Positions 18,322-27,024 are shown, numbered from the stretch's first letter. The stretch: 64,000 nt of DNA from Cyclobacteriaceae bacterium (GCA_026129485.1 JAHCHY010000012.1:1-64000); one strand, 5' to 3'. Notes: generated from the sequence alone by a model not told the origin. Made by a program: numbers and translations.

Positions 18322-18888
18322 ATGGACTTTCTTCAAAATCACATTGAAGCGCTTATTTTCTGCTCACCCACTCCGGCAAAAATTGCTGATATTAAGGTGT
18401 GCCTTTCCGAAATGTTTAATGCCGATGTTCCCGAAGAAGATATTTCAGGCGCGCTTACCCGCATTGAAGAAAAATTTCAGGGAGAGGAATATTCATTTCA
18501 ATTGTATAAAGCGGCAGGCGGCTACCAGTTTTTGACCAAGCCCGCCTACCAGGCCAGCATTGGCATTATGCTCAAGCAGCAATCCAAAAAGCGATTGTCC
18601 ACTTCGGCTATGGAAACACTTTCCATTATTGCCTACAAGCAGCCGATCTCCAAAACCGATGTAGAAAATATTCGTGGTGTAAACTGCGATTACGCGGTGC
18701 AGAAATTGTTAGACAAGGGCTTGATAGAAATTCTGGGTAAGGCCGAAACAATAGGCCGGCCGATTCTTTACGGAACCAGCCCCAGGTTTATGGAGTACTT
18801 CGGCATCAACGATATTAACGAGCTGCCCACACCCAAAGACTTCACCAGCGAGGTGAACACCATTGGTGAAACTCCGGAAAATCAATAA
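18322..18888 (+). CDS. scpB: Segregation and condensation protein B
   Basis: The 188-residue protein is the kleisin-interacting subunit of the SMC-ScpAB condensin, which compacts and segregates chromosomes. It opens with the family sequence HIEALIFCSPTPAKIADIKVCL. Two winged-helix domains follow; the second carries RLSTSAMETLSIIAYKQPISKTDVENIRGVNCDYAVQKLLDKGLIE and GRPILYGTSPRFMEYFGI, both hallmark stretches. No scpA is adjacent. Its neighbour is an RluB-type pseudouridine synthase, and scpB-rluB order is common in bacteria. Confidence 0.95.
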   Translation: MDFLQNHIEALIFCSPTPAKIADIKVCLSEMFNADVPEEDISGALTRIEEKFQGEEYSFQLYKAAGGYQFLTKPAYQASIGIMLKQQSKKRLSTSAMETLSIIAYKQPISKTDVENIRGVNCDYAVQKLLDKGLIEILGKAETIGRPILYGTSPRFMEYFGINDINELPTPKDFTSEVNTIGETPENQ

Positions 18889-19002
18889 GCACGCCTCTGA
18901 ATATTTTAACCCCTTAGCGGAATAACAATTCCGTTTCTCTACATTTAACTACACGTTAAGTCATTGACGGATTGGTTACTGACTTACTTAACACATTGAA
19001 TT

Positions 19003-20451
19003 ATGGCACGCCCCAGAAAAACATCCGGTAAAACAGCTTTTGGCAAACGATCAGATGCTGAGAAGTCATTCCGAAACCGAAGAAAGGAAAAACCAGCAGG
19101 CCGGGGCGATGGCCGGTCTTCATTCGGCAAAAGAAGCGACAGCCCAGCGCGCGGCTCGCGATTTAGCCGATCTGAAAAGCCTGCCTTCGGAAAACGCGAA
19201 AGCGGAGAGCGCCCGCGAAAATTTGAAAAACGGTTTGACGCTGATAATAGCAAGCCATTCAAAAGAAAGCCTTTTGATTCGGACGATAAGCCGGGGTTTG
19301 TCCGCAAAAGCGCAGGTTTTGGCAAGAAGAAGTTTGACCGGGATGGTGGTGAAGGATTTGACAAACCCAAAAGCAACCGGTTTGAGAAGAAGCGTTTTGG
19401 CGATTCGGAAAGAAGCGATAAACCAGCCTTTAAAAAGCGCAATGCATCCTTTGGCTGGGGCGGTTTCGATAAACCCGGAACGGAAAAAAGAGGATTCAAT
19501 TCAGAACAAGGCGATAAGCCCGGATTTAAAAAACGAACAGGTCGTTTTGATTCGCGAAGTGCCGGGCCATCAAAGTTTGTAAAGAAGCCTTTCGAAAAAC
19601 GTGCGCCACGTGAAGAGGAAGACAAGCCCTTTGGTAAAGGCTCTAATTATGGTTTGCCTTACAAGCGCAAGCCTTTCAATAAGCATCGCGATGTAAAATC
19701 AACCAAACGTGCGCGCACAGAAGATAAACCCAAATCAGATTCAGACCTTATCCGCCTGAACAAGTTTATAGCCAACAGTGGGGTAGGCAGCAGGCGCGAA
19801 GCGGATGAGCTGATTAAAATGGGGCTGATAACCGTGAACGGTGAAGTAATTACCGAAATGGGTTATAAGATCAAGCCTACCGATGAAGTTCGCTATGAAG
19901 GAAAAAAATTGAAAGCCGAAAAGCCGGTTTACATTTTGCTGAACAAGCCCAAAGGATTTATCACTACTACCGATGATCCGCAGGAACGCAAAACGGTAAT
20001 GAACCTGGTAGCCAATGCGGGCAGCGAGCGCATTTATCCTGTTGGGCGATTGGACAGGAACACAACCGGCCTGTTGCTCTTAACCAATGATGGTGAATTA
20101 GCCGATAAGCTTACACACCCGTCTTACAATGTAAAAAAGATTTACCGTGTTGAATTAGACAAGCCCATAACCAAAAACGATTTTCAAAAAATTAAAGATG
20201 GTGTGTATTTGGAAGAAGGCCGTGCGATTGTAGATGACCTGGCTATTGTAGAGGGGGACAACAAAACCGTAGGCATTGAGCTGCATATTGGCTGGAATCG
20301 TATTGTGCGCAGGATTTTTGAATCGCTGGGTTATGCCGTTGAAAAATTAGACCGGGTGGTGTATGCCGGTTTGGATAAAAAAGACCTGGGCCGTGGCGAA
20401 TGGCGTTTCTTAAAACCGGAAGAGATTATCAGGTTGAAGCACTTTAAATAG
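19003..20451 (+). CDS. rluB: RluB/RsuA-family pseudouridine synthase with long basic N-terminal tail
   Basis: The 482-residue protein has a disordered tail of about 240 residues. The tail is rich in Lys, Arg, Phe, Gly, Ser and Asp with loose repeats such as FGKRSD and KPAFGKR. It is followed by an S4 RNA-binding domain (LNKFIANSGVGSRREADELI, about 247-305) and the catalytic domain. The catalytic aspartate is Asp351 in VGRLDRNTTGLLLLTNDG. LLNKPKGFITT and LTHPSYNVKKIYRV are also typical. It probably modifies 23S rRNA at the RluB site or a similar uridine. The tail may add nonspecific RNA affinity (inference). Confidence 0.9.
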   Translation: MARPRKTSGKTAFGKRSDAEKSFRNRRKEKPAGRGDGRSSFGKRSDSPARGSRFSRSEKPAFGKRESGERPRKFEKRFDADNSKPFKRKPFDSDDKPGFVRKSAGFGKKKFDRDGGEGFDKPKSNRFEKKRFGDSERSDKPAFKKRNASFGWGGFDKPGTEKRGFNSEQGDKPGFKKRTGRFDSRSAGPSKFVKKPFEKRAPREEEDKPFGKGSNYGLPYKRKPFNKHRDVKSTKRARTEDKPKSDSDLIRLNKFIANSGVGSRREADELIKMGLITVNGEVITEMGYKIKPTDEVRYEGKKLKAEKPVYILLNKPKGFITTTDDPQERKTVMNLVANAGSERIYPVGRLDRNTTGLLLLTNDGELADKLTHPSYNVKKIYRVELDKPITKNDFQKIKDGVYLEEGRAIVDDLAIVEGDNKTVGIELHIGWNRIVRRIFESLGYAVEKLDRVVYAGLDKKDLGRGEWRFLKPEEIIRLKHFK

Positions 20452-20479
20452 TGAGCCTGTTTTTCGTAATTTTATCGGC

Positions 20480-20707
20480 ATGGAAAATTACCTTAGCTAT
20501 ATTACCATAGACAAAGAAATCAGGTTTGGTAAACCCACTCTAAAGGGCACTCGTATTGCTGTGTCGGATGTGCTTCAATGGTTTGCTTCCGGTATGACGG
20601 AGGAGGATATCATGAACGACTATCCATACCTGTCAAAAGAACAGATCAGGGCAGCTTTGATGTTTGCGGCACATAAAGAAGAGCTTACCAAGATTATTGC
20701 TGCCTGA
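20480..20707 (+). CDS. DUF433 antitoxin-like protein
   Basis: This 75-residue protein matches the DUF433 family, small winged-helix proteins found with PIN-like toxins. ITIDKEIRFGKPTLKGTRIAVSDVL is the family signature, followed by WFASGMTEEDIMNDYPYLSKEQIRAALMFAA. It should bind DNA and neutralise the toxin. The gene overlaps the next one by one base (TGATG), as toxin-antitoxin pairs often do. The second DUF433 gene at 45435 has exactly the same arrangement. Confidence 0.88.
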   Translation: MENYLSYITIDKEIRFGKPTLKGTRIAVSDVLQWFASGMTEEDIMNDYPYLSKEQIRAALMFAAHKEELTKIIAA

Positions 20708-21036
20708 TGAAGCTGCTGTTGGATGCAAATCTCTCCTGGAGATTAACCAAGCCGCTTCAAAAGCACTTTACGGTGAACCATATACTTGATTTTTTTAAGC
20801 ACAATGAGCAAGATTCAGTGTTATGGGATTTCGCCAAAAGAGAAAAGTACATGATTGTTACCAATGATGAAGATTTTGTAGATATTTTATTATCCAAAGG
20901 CTGGCCGCCTAAAATTATTCTGATCAGGACCGGTAATCAGTCAAATAATTTCTTGCTTGATCTTCTTGCAGGTAAAAAGACGGAAATAGAGTTGTTTCAC
21001 CAACGTGAAGACCTTGGACTTTTATTGATAGCGTAA
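20707..21036 (+). CDS. DUF5615 PIN-like toxin
   Basis: The 109-residue protein is of the DUF5615/Mut7-C-like PIN class. The conserved acidic residues of a PIN ribonuclease site are visible: Asp6 in MKLLLDANLSWRL, Asp28 in HILDFF, the VLWDFAKREKYMIVTNDEDF stretch, and the following DIL. It likely cleaves RNA when free of its antitoxin. Start and upstream stop overlap (TGATG), which implies coupled translation. It is complete, unlike the frameshifted homologue at 45077-45435. Confidence 0.87.
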   Translation: MKLLLDANLSWRLTKPLQKHFTVNHILDFFKHNEQDSVLWDFAKREKYMIVTNDEDFVDILLSKGWPPKIILIRTGNQSNNFLLDLLAGKKTEIELFHQREDLGLLLIA

Positions 21037-23472
21037 TCATTCCTTCAAATTCTCCACCGGGTTTACAAACGTAGCCCGTATGGCTTGCGAGCCGATGGTG
21101 ATGATCGCAAACAGAATCAGGATCAGCACACCAGCTACAATCACGCTCGCATCGAATGTGGTGTGATACGCGATCAGTTGCAGCCAGGCATTGTTGGCTA
21201 AGTAGGCAAGCGGCACGGCAATGGCAACCGAGATCAGCAACAGGACAATGAAGCCTTTGGAGAGCAAGACGATCAAAGAACCGTTTCCGGAGCCTAATAT
21301 TTTACGAATGGAAATTTCTTTGATGCGTGTTTCAAGCGTATAGGTAGCCATACCCAGTAAACCCAGACAGGAAATTAAAACAGCCAGCGAAGCGATAACG
21401 GCAAGCACCGATACGAGATCGCCAAAAATGATCTCATAAAATTTCTTTACTTCCGAGTTCACCGTTTTGTAATCTATTTTAAGATCGGGGTTTACGGTTG
21501 CCCATGCTTTTTCGATTGAAGCGGCAGCTTGCTCGTATGTGCCGAGGTAAGAAACCTGCAACACATTATACTGGGTTGGGTCGTATAACAATGTCAGAGG
21601 TATAATCTGTTGCGTCAGGTCGCGGTGATGGTAGCCGGCCACCACACCAATAATGGTGCGCTTTAGCGAATCATGTTCCTGTATCAGCTCCTGGCCAATG
21701 GCATCTTGTGGTGTGCCAAGATTAAATTTGGTTACCGCCTGTTCGTTGATTACAACGTAATCTTTATTGGTTTCGGTTGCCCCGGCTTTAAAGAAACGCC
21801 CGGCCAGCAGTTGCAGATTCATATTGGCGAGATAATCTTCATCCACCAGGAAGTAATCGGCATTAATCCAATCAGGGTCATCTAATTTGTGCTTGAGGCT
21901 GGTTCCGTACGACATGCCAGCCGATGGTACATGCGAAGTAGCCGACACATGCGTAATGTTGTTATAGCGGGCCAGCTCGTTTTTCAGGTTTTGCGCGGAA
22001 GTATTGTTCAGCTTTATGGCAATGTTGTTCTCCATGTTAAAGCCATGACTTTGTCCCATAAACAAATTGAACTGTTTGTACAATACAAGGGCCGACAGAA
22101 TGAAAAAGAGCGAAAGCGTGAACTGCGCCACCAACAATGTTTTGCGTAAACCCATGCGCGAAAACAATTTCATGTTGCCAAAATTCTTAAGCACCTTCAC
22201 CGGCTGAAATCCCGATAGCACAACAGCCGGAAAGAAGCCGGCCAGCACGCCTACTAAAATGGCAAACGCGGCAAAGGCTGCCATCACCAGCGTGTTTGAT
22301 TCAAGATCCCACCGGAACATGCGCGCAAAGTTGAGCTGCAGGATAACCGGCTTTAATATAAGCAGGAGCATATAACTCAGCGCAAGCGCAACAAAAGCAA
22401 CCATAATAGCTTCGCTTAAAAACTGCGTGAACACCTGCCAGCGTACAGCGCCTGTTACTTTGCGTATGCCGATTTCGCGTGCGCGCGTAAGCGACCGTGC
22501 AATAGAAAGATTGGTAAAATTAAAGCAGGACGTAAGCAGGATAACAAGGGCCAACGCTCCCAGGAAGTAAATAAAGAACCAGGGCAGAATGGGGCCCACC
22601 GGGTTGTTGGTTAACGGGCCGGGCGTAATGCTCATCAGGTTCTGCAAACCAAACTTCATGCGATACGTGTTGGGATTTGTAATGCTGCCGATGTGCTGCG
22701 CATAAATTTTATCCAGATTGGCCTGCACGCTTTCGCGCGATTGTGCGGCATCGGTTAAAATATAAGTCCAGCCGTTCCAGTAGTTGGTCCAATCGGTAAG
22801 CCTGCCTTTGTACCAGCTAAGCGATCCGCCCGTATCGGGCGAGCTGCTTACGGTAGAAATGCTGGCCAGCGCCTCAAACACAAGGTGCGATTTGTTTTCG
22901 GTTTCTTTTAAAACGCCTGTTACGGTGTACGTGCCGATTTCGCCAACCGTAATGGTTTGGCCTAACGGGTTTTCTTCTTTAAAAAGTTTGTTGGCTGCCT
23001 GGCGGGTAAGCACCACCGAGTAAGGTTCTTTGAGCGCAGTGGCCGCATCACCATATTGAAGCTCGTATTCAAAAAAAGCAAGCGCTTCGGCATCGGCAAA
23101 AAATCCTGCTAACGGAATGTTCACGTTTTGATTTTCCATTTCAAGCCAGCCGTTGCCAAAGCCGCGCATAATTCTCACCACCTGCTCAACGCCCGTATAT
23201 TTTTCCAATAGCTCCTGCCGCAAGGGCATAGGCGAAGCCGCATTTGGCTGTTTATCAATAATCACCCCGTTTTGATCTGCATAATGAGTAGTGATGCGGT
23301 AGATGCGATCGCGTTTGGAATTGTGCCGGTCGTAAGTAAGCTGATCGGCCACCAGCATGATAATGCACATGCAAACCGACATGCCTATGGCAAGCCCGAA
23401 AATATTAATGGCAGAGAAAAATTTATGACGCGCCAGACTGCGTAGGGTAGTCTTCAGGTAATTGCGGAACAT
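21037..23472 (-). CDS. MacB/FtsX-type ABC permease, 811 aa, without prefix domain
   Basis: This protein has the duplicated MacB-like layout: TM1 (about 20-42) and an extracytoplasmic MacB periplasmic core domain. Then come three helices (about 285-430), a second TM/periplasmic unit starting near 440, and three last helices (about 690-800). Each FtsX core has the ATPase-contact motif, REIGIRKVTGAVRWQ and KEISIRKILGSGNGS, and it ends NPVENLKE. Such permeases use a separate ATPase to drive mechanotransmission or efflux of peptides, lipids or antibiotics. No ATPase gene is adjacent. It starts directly at MFRNYLKTTLRSLARHKFF, without the prefix found in the 50-63 kb array. Confidence 0.9.
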   Translation of the reverse strand: MFRNYLKTTLRSLARHKFFSAINIFGLAIGMSVCMCIIMLVADQLTYDRHNSKRDRIYRITTHYADQNGVIIDKQPNAASPMPLRQELLEKYTGVEQVVRIMRGFGNGWLEMENQNVNIPLAGFFADAEALAFFEYELQYGDAATALKEPYSVVLTRQAANKLFKEENPLGQTITVGEIGTYTVTGVLKETENKSHLVFEALASISTVSSSPDTGGSLSWYKGRLTDWTNYWNGWTYILTDAAQSRESVQANLDKIYAQHIGSITNPNTYRMKFGLQNLMSITPGPLTNNPVGPILPWFFIYFLGALALVILLTSCFNFTNLSIARSLTRAREIGIRKVTGAVRWQVFTQFLSEAIMVAFVALALSYMLLLILKPVILQLNFARMFRWDLESNTLVMAAFAAFAILVGVLAGFFPAVVLSGFQPVKVLKNFGNMKLFSRMGLRKTLLVAQFTLSLFFILSALVLYKQFNLFMGQSHGFNMENNIAIKLNNTSAQNLKNELARYNNITHVSATSHVPSAGMSYGTSLKHKLDDPDWINADYFLVDEDYLANMNLQLLAGRFFKAGATETNKDYVVINEQAVTKFNLGTPQDAIGQELIQEHDSLKRTIIGVVAGYHHRDLTQQIIPLTLLYDPTQYNVLQVSYLGTYEQAAASIEKAWATVNPDLKIDYKTVNSEVKKFYEIIFGDLVSVLAVIASLAVLISCLGLLGMATYTLETRIKEISIRKILGSGNGSLIVLLSKGFIVLLLISVAIAVPLAYLANNAWLQLIAYHTTFDASVIVAGVLILILFAIITIGSQAIRATFVNPVENLKE

Positions 23473-23618
23473 AATAAATTCGTATTAAGGGTTGATCGCG
23501 AGCATCAAAAACCGAACCTCTTGTTCAAAGACGCCAATTCATTTAAAAATGAAATGGTGTATGGTTAAAAGTGTTGAGAAATGAACAGGTGTTCAGCCGA
23601 AACTGAACACCACTCTTC

Positions 23619-23972
23619 CTACCGGTTTGCTTCTTTCCTGATCACGAAGTAATAGATCAGGAAGCCGAGCGATACCGACAAGGCGAACAATCCATACGGC
23701 AGTGGCGAATCCGGGCTGGCAGGAATGTATTCCATTAAAATCAATGAAAGTCCGCCAAAGAAAATGATCAATCCCCACTTCAGCGAACTGTATTTACCAT
23801 CGGTGGTGTGTGTTTTAAAAATGGCTTGCGTGTCTTCATTTACAAAACCCTTGTCAATCATCCGCTTCTTTAAAATATAGTCGGTCATCACTTTGGTGAA
23901 GAAATAGATGGCGGCTCCAAAACTACCGATAATGGTAAGGGGCATCAAAACATCGCGTAAGGCGTGGCTCAT
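23619..23972 (-). CDS. Small membrane protein (DUF6249-like)
   Basis: The 117-residue protein has three predicted helices. The first is at about 8-27 (VLMPLTIIGSFGAAIYFFTKV), the second at 64-82 (LKWGLIIFFGGLSLILMEYI) and the third at 92-110 (YGLFALSVSLGFLIYYFVI). A polar loop of about 35 residues with RMIDKGFVNEDTQAIF separates the first two. It resembles the DUF6249 proteins that often sit beside ECF sigma factors in Bacteroidota; here it is divergent from such a gene. Family assignment is from memory of the pattern. Function is unknown. Confidence 0.7.
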   Translation of the reverse strand: MSHALRDVLMPLTIIGSFGAAIYFFTKVMTDYILKKRMIDKGFVNEDTQAIFKTHTTDGKYSSLKWGLIIFFGGLSLILMEYIPASPDSPLPYGLFALSVSLGFLIYYFVIRKEANR

Positions 23973-24133
23973 ATTTTTTGTGTTTTAAGTTTCTGAATTT
24001 GGTTTTGGGGCGTAAGACACAGGTCTTTCGATCAATGTTGCAGCGAATGGAAAAGTATTTTACGTAACCGATCAGTATGCTTCGTATGAACAGGTATATG
24101 GGCAACTCGTAACCATGCGCAAAGCAGCCAGAA

Positions 24134-24160
24134 ACAGGTAACCAGCAACCAGTAACTGCT
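24134..24160. repeat. GTTACC/GGTAAC-type repeat upstream of the sigma factor
   Basis: Three near-copies of the unit AACCAG/GTAAC occur in tandem in the 225-bp gap between divergent genes. The unit is the same as in the intergenic repeats of the permease array at 52.8-63.7 kb. Confidence 0.45.
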
Positions 24161-24197
24161 TTTTAACTAACTTCCTGCAACATCCCTTAACCCCCGC

Positions 24198-24776
24198 GTG
24201 TCTAACCCCGAAATGATTGATGACAAGGCCCTGGTGGCGCAGGTTTTAAGTGGCGACCGGCACGCATTTCGTGTGCTGATCAAACAGCACGAAAGATTAG
24301 TGAGCCACATGATCGGCCGGCTTACCAGCAGGCCGGAAGATCGCGAAGAGCTTTGCCAGGATGTGTTTTTAAAGGTGTATGAAAAATTAGGTGAGTTTAC
24401 GTTTCAATCCAGGCTGAGCACGTGGATTGCCACCATTGCATACCGGCATGGAATTAACCATCTGCGCAAGCGAAAGATCAAGATCAGCGATTTGCCGGAA
24501 GATGAAACACACATTGAACGGTTTATTGCGGTGGACGATGCCAGCGAAAACCTGGCTGAGGCACAACTGGATCAGATCGTGTTAACCCTGGTTGAAAAAT
24601 TGCCGCCACAGTACAAAGCTATTCTTACACTATACCATGTGCAGGAAATGAGTTATCCGGAGATAGTAGAAATTACCGGCTTGCCCGAAGGCACGGTGAA
24701 GAATTATTTATTTAGGGCGCGGCAGTTGTTGAAAGAAAAAGTAAAGCAGTATCTTGGCAAAGAAGCCGTATTATGA
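24198..24776 (+). CDS. ECF RNA polymerase sigma factor
   Basis: The 192-residue sigma-70 family protein has region 2 (FRVLIKQHERLVSHMIGRL, then DREELCQDVFLKVYEKLGEF and FQSRLSTWIATIAYRHGINHLRKRK). Region 4 follows (LPPQYKAILTLYHVQEMSYPEIVEITGLPEGTVKNYLFRARQLLKEKV). There are no regions 1 or 3, so it is an extracytoplasmic-function sigma. The start is taken as GTG 24198; ATG at 24213 would remove five residues. The stop overlaps the next gene by 4 bp (ATGA), so the downstream membrane protein is probably its anti-sigma factor. Confidence 0.94.
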   Translation: MSNPEMIDDKALVAQVLSGDRHAFRVLIKQHERLVSHMIGRLTSRPEDREELCQDVFLKVYEKLGEFTFQSRLSTWIATIAYRHGINHLRKRKIKISDLPEDETHIERFIAVDDASENLAEAQLDQIVLTLVEKLPPQYKAILTLYHVQEMSYPEIVEITGLPEGTVKNYLFRARQLLKEKVKQYLGKEAVL

Positions 24777-25153
24777 CAGACGAAGAATTACAGAAGCAGG
24801 TTGAAGCAGGATTGGCCACAAGCCATGAAGATGGCGAAGCGTATCAACATGTGTTTAAGGCGTTGAAAAAAGAGCCTGTGTTTCATGTGTCATTGCCATT
24901 TGCCGACCGCGTGCTGGCCCGCATCGAGAGGAAAGAAGAGCAGCGCGATTTCCGATGGCTGGCTTTAGGGATTTTCCTTTCAGTGATTGCGCTTATCGTT
25001 AGCCTTGCGCTTACCAATGCGTGGACAATAGGGGTGTTCTCATTTATTTCCGGTTACCCGGGATTGGTGATTTTCGGAGTAGCATTTGTTTTGTTGTTGC
25101 AGTGGCTGGATCGGAAGTTTGTCAGGAAGCAGCCGGGTACAAATGGCCGGTAG
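24773..25153 (+). CDS. Putative anti-sigma factor (membrane protein)
   Basis: The 126-residue protein has a soluble N-terminal half (1-65), which holds a short helical segment ending FADRVLARIERKEEQRD. Two membrane helices follow, at about 68-87 (WLALGIFLSVIALIVSLAL) and 96-116 (FISGYPGLVIFGVAFVLLLQWL). It overlaps the sigma gene by ATGA, the usual arrangement for an anti-sigma factor. I see no zinc-binding anti-sigma motif (HxxxCxxC). The role is inferred from position and topology. Confidence 0.7.
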   Translation: MTDEELQKQVEAGLATSHEDGEAYQHVFKALKKEPVFHVSLPFADRVLARIERKEEQRDFRWLALGIFLSVIALIVSLALTNAWTIGVFSFISGYPGLVIFGVAFVLLLQWLDRKFVRKQPGTNGR

Positions 25154-25207
25154 TTGTGCGCAAGGCTGTAAAGTCCAAACATCAATCACAATTAATTTAA
25201 ACACACT

Positions 25208-25642
25208 ATGCTGTACAGAAAGGTGTTTTTTCTAATAGGGTTGTTATCATTGGGTCATTTATCCTTTAGCCAGCAGGAAAAACAAGCTGAAGAATTAAGG
25301 CTTATCCTTCAGAGCTATTCAAAGGCTGTTGAGAAATATGACACAGCTACTATAGAGAAGCTTTTCGATGACAGGATGGTAGTAACTTCCGCCAATGGCA
25401 ACCTGAGAAACAAACAACAGGAAATTAATGATCTGCTCTACAAACCAGCGAACTCGACACTTATTTATTTTTTAGCCGAGAATCTGAACATAATCGTAGA
25501 TGGGCAAACAGGAATTGTAAAAGGCGTCTTGCGATGGCAATTTAAAGATCAACCTGTAACATCAAGAACCTTCACATTTACACTTGTAAAAAAAGGTGAG
25601 CATTGGAAAATTATTGCTCAACATATCGGAAGAACACCATGA
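25208..25642 (+). CDS. Secreted NTF2-like (SnoaL/DUF4440-type) protein
   Basis: The 144-residue product starts with a signal peptide (MLYRKVFFLIGLLSLGHLSFSQ). The mature part has the cone-shaped NTF2-like pattern: a helix (EELRLILQSYSKAVEKYDTATIEKLF), strand DDRMVVTSANG, and a terminal sheet (GIVKGVLRWQF, TFTFTLVKKGEHWKIIAQHIG). Such domains serve as small enzymes or binding modules. No catalytic residue can be named. A run of small hairpins follows the stop. Confidence 0.78.
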   Translation: MLYRKVFFLIGLLSLGHLSFSQQEKQAEELRLILQSYSKAVEKYDTATIEKLFDDRMVVTSANGNLRNKQQEINDLLYKPANSTLIYFLAENLNIIVDGQTGIVKGVLRWQFKDQPVTSRTFTFTLVKKGEHWKIIAQHIGRTP

Positions 25643-25655
25643 TAGGATTGACGCT

Positions 25656-25737
25656 GGTCAACATTTGCAATGCTGACCGATAGATGTGAAGATTTAAAAT
25701 CTTTTCTGATTTGGGTTCGGGAATTGCAAATCCCGAA
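25656..25737. repeat. Cluster of three small hairpins
   Basis: GGTCA..TGACC with inner CATT/AATG (25656-25678), AAGATTT/AAATCTT (25689-25703) and TTCGGGA/TCCCGAA (25716-25737) follow each other in the gap after the NTF2-like gene. The first and third share a TTGCAA-like loop core. They resemble dispersed REP-type elements. Confidence 0.5.
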
Positions 25738-25793
25738 TAGCAGAGATTACCTCCTGACATACCGTTGTCATTCTTAATCCATAGCTTCGTACT

Positions 25794-26225
25794 ATGTCAA
25801 ATCCCGGCTCCTATCGATCGGTAGAGGAATTGCTGCTTGAGTTACCGGCTGGCGAACGCAAAATCGTGCAACACCTGCGGGCTATTATGTTGGAATGCCT
25901 GCCTAAAGCCACGGAAAAGCTGAGCTACGGTGTGCCCTTCTATACCCGCAACCGCATGATCTGCTTTATCTGGCCGCCTACCATAACGTGGGATCCGCAG
26001 CAACTGAAAAAGAAGGAGGAAAATCTCGCCAAAGGCGTTACGCTGGGCTTTTGCCAGGGCAACCGCATGAGCAATGAAGATGGTGTTTTGTTGGCGGAAG
26101 GCCGCAAGCAGGTGTACTGCATGTATTTTAAAACATTGAAAGAAATAGACGATCAGCAGATCAGGGCTTTGCTTTTTGAAGCTGACGTGATAGATGAATC
26201 TTTCCGAAAGAAGAAACCAAAGTAG
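25794..26225 (+). CDS. DUF1801 domain protein
   Basis: This 143-residue cytoplasmic protein fits the DUF1801 (YdhG-like) fold. The pattern is SVEELLLELPAGERKIVQHLRAIMLECLPKATEKLSYGVPFYTRNRMICFIWP, then a beta strand with VTLGFCQGNRM. The C-terminus DDQQIRALLFEADVIDESF is also typical. Members have an alpha/beta frataxin-like structure and some are implicated in iron handling or stress, but biochemical function is not established. It is a single gene, and an alternative reading on the other strand is a shadow. Confidence 0.85.
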   Translation: MSNPGSYRSVEELLLELPAGERKIVQHLRAIMLECLPKATEKLSYGVPFYTRNRMICFIWPPTITWDPQQLKKKEENLAKGVTLGFCQGNRMSNEDGVLLAEGRKQVYCMYFKTLKEIDDQQIRALLFEADVIDESFRKKKPK

Positions 26226-26376
26226 AACCCGGTTACCCATTCAACAAAGTGTGGAAAAAAACCACAAAAATTTAAGCTCATCATTCTCAGTTTGTTGAAA
26301 AATGTTGGTTTTGAGCCTTTTTTAAAAGCGGGTTACGGTTTTTGCAGGCAAGGGATACAAACAAAACCCAATTTGT

Positions 26377-26967
26377 ATGATTAAGAAAACAGCAGTACTT
26401 ATTGTCTTGTTAGCCACATCCGTTGGCGCCTGGAGCCAGACTGCCTTTGGATTGAAAGGCGGGTTAAACCTGAGCACCATTAACCTGAAAGATGCGCAAG
26501 CCACTTACGATACCCGCACCGGCTATCATGCAGGTTTCTTTTTGCGCGGCAGATTTGATAAGATAGCCATTCAGCCCGAAGTTTTACTTTACACGCAAAG
26601 AGGAGATTTGCAGAGCTCATTGATCGGCACAGCCCAGGAAAGCTTTACCTATGTTACCGTGCCCGTTCTGTTCAAATTCTACCCGGTTGGCGGACTGAAC
26701 CTGCATGCCGGCCCGCAGTTCGGGTTCCTGGTGGATGGTGAGCGGAAGTACGATACGGTATTCGGAGGCGGCACGGAAGACATCACCGACCATTACAAGA
26801 GCAGCGATGTGGCCGTTTCGGCAGGCGCAGGTTATGATTTTGGCTTCGGGCTGAGCGTTGATGTGCGTTATAACATAGGTGTAAAAGACATCAACAACGC
26901 AGCTAATGGTGAAGAAGCCAAAAGCCGTGTGTTCATGGTGTCGCTCGGATGGAATTTTCTGAAGTAA
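26377..26967 (+). CDS. Outer-membrane beta-barrel protein (PorT-like)
   Basis: The 196-residue protein has a signal peptide (MIKKTAVLIVLLATSVGAWSQ) and then eight or so amphipathic strands starting FGLKGGLNLSTINL. The strands include GYHAGFFLRGRF, IAIQPEVLLYTQRGD, VTVPVLFKFYPVGGLNLHAGPQFGFLVDGE, and the closing FMVSLGWNFLK. The terminal aromatic fits BAM recognition. It belongs to the small porin-like barrels (outer membrane beta-barrel/PorT family) widespread in Bacteroidota. A specific PorT role in gliding secretion is not implied. A strong terminator follows. Confidence 0.88.
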   Translation: MIKKTAVLIVLLATSVGAWSQTAFGLKGGLNLSTINLKDAQATYDTRTGYHAGFFLRGRFDKIAIQPEVLLYTQRGDLQSSLIGTAQESFTYVTVPVLFKFYPVGGLNLHAGPQFGFLVDGERKYDTVFGGGTEDITDHYKSSDVAVSAGAGYDFGFGLSVDVRYNIGVKDINNAANGEEAKSRVFMVSLGWNFLK

Positions 26968-26986
26968 TTGCAAGTACTTAAAAGTA

Positions 26987-27019
26987 AAAGGCCTTACCGG
27001 TTTATTTGGTAAGGCCTTT
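26987..27019. terminator. Bidirectional terminator between barrel gene and S9 peptidase
   Basis: AAAGGCCTTACC and GGTAAGGCCTTT form a perfect 12-bp stem with a 9-nt loop. It serves both convergent genes. Confidence 0.88.
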
Positions 27020-27024
27020 ATTTA

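Noticed and set aside
19040-19582. 180-residue frame inside the rluB tail
   Set aside because: It overlaps the low-complexity Lys/Arg-coding region in another frame and shows no protein motif, so it is a compositional shadow.
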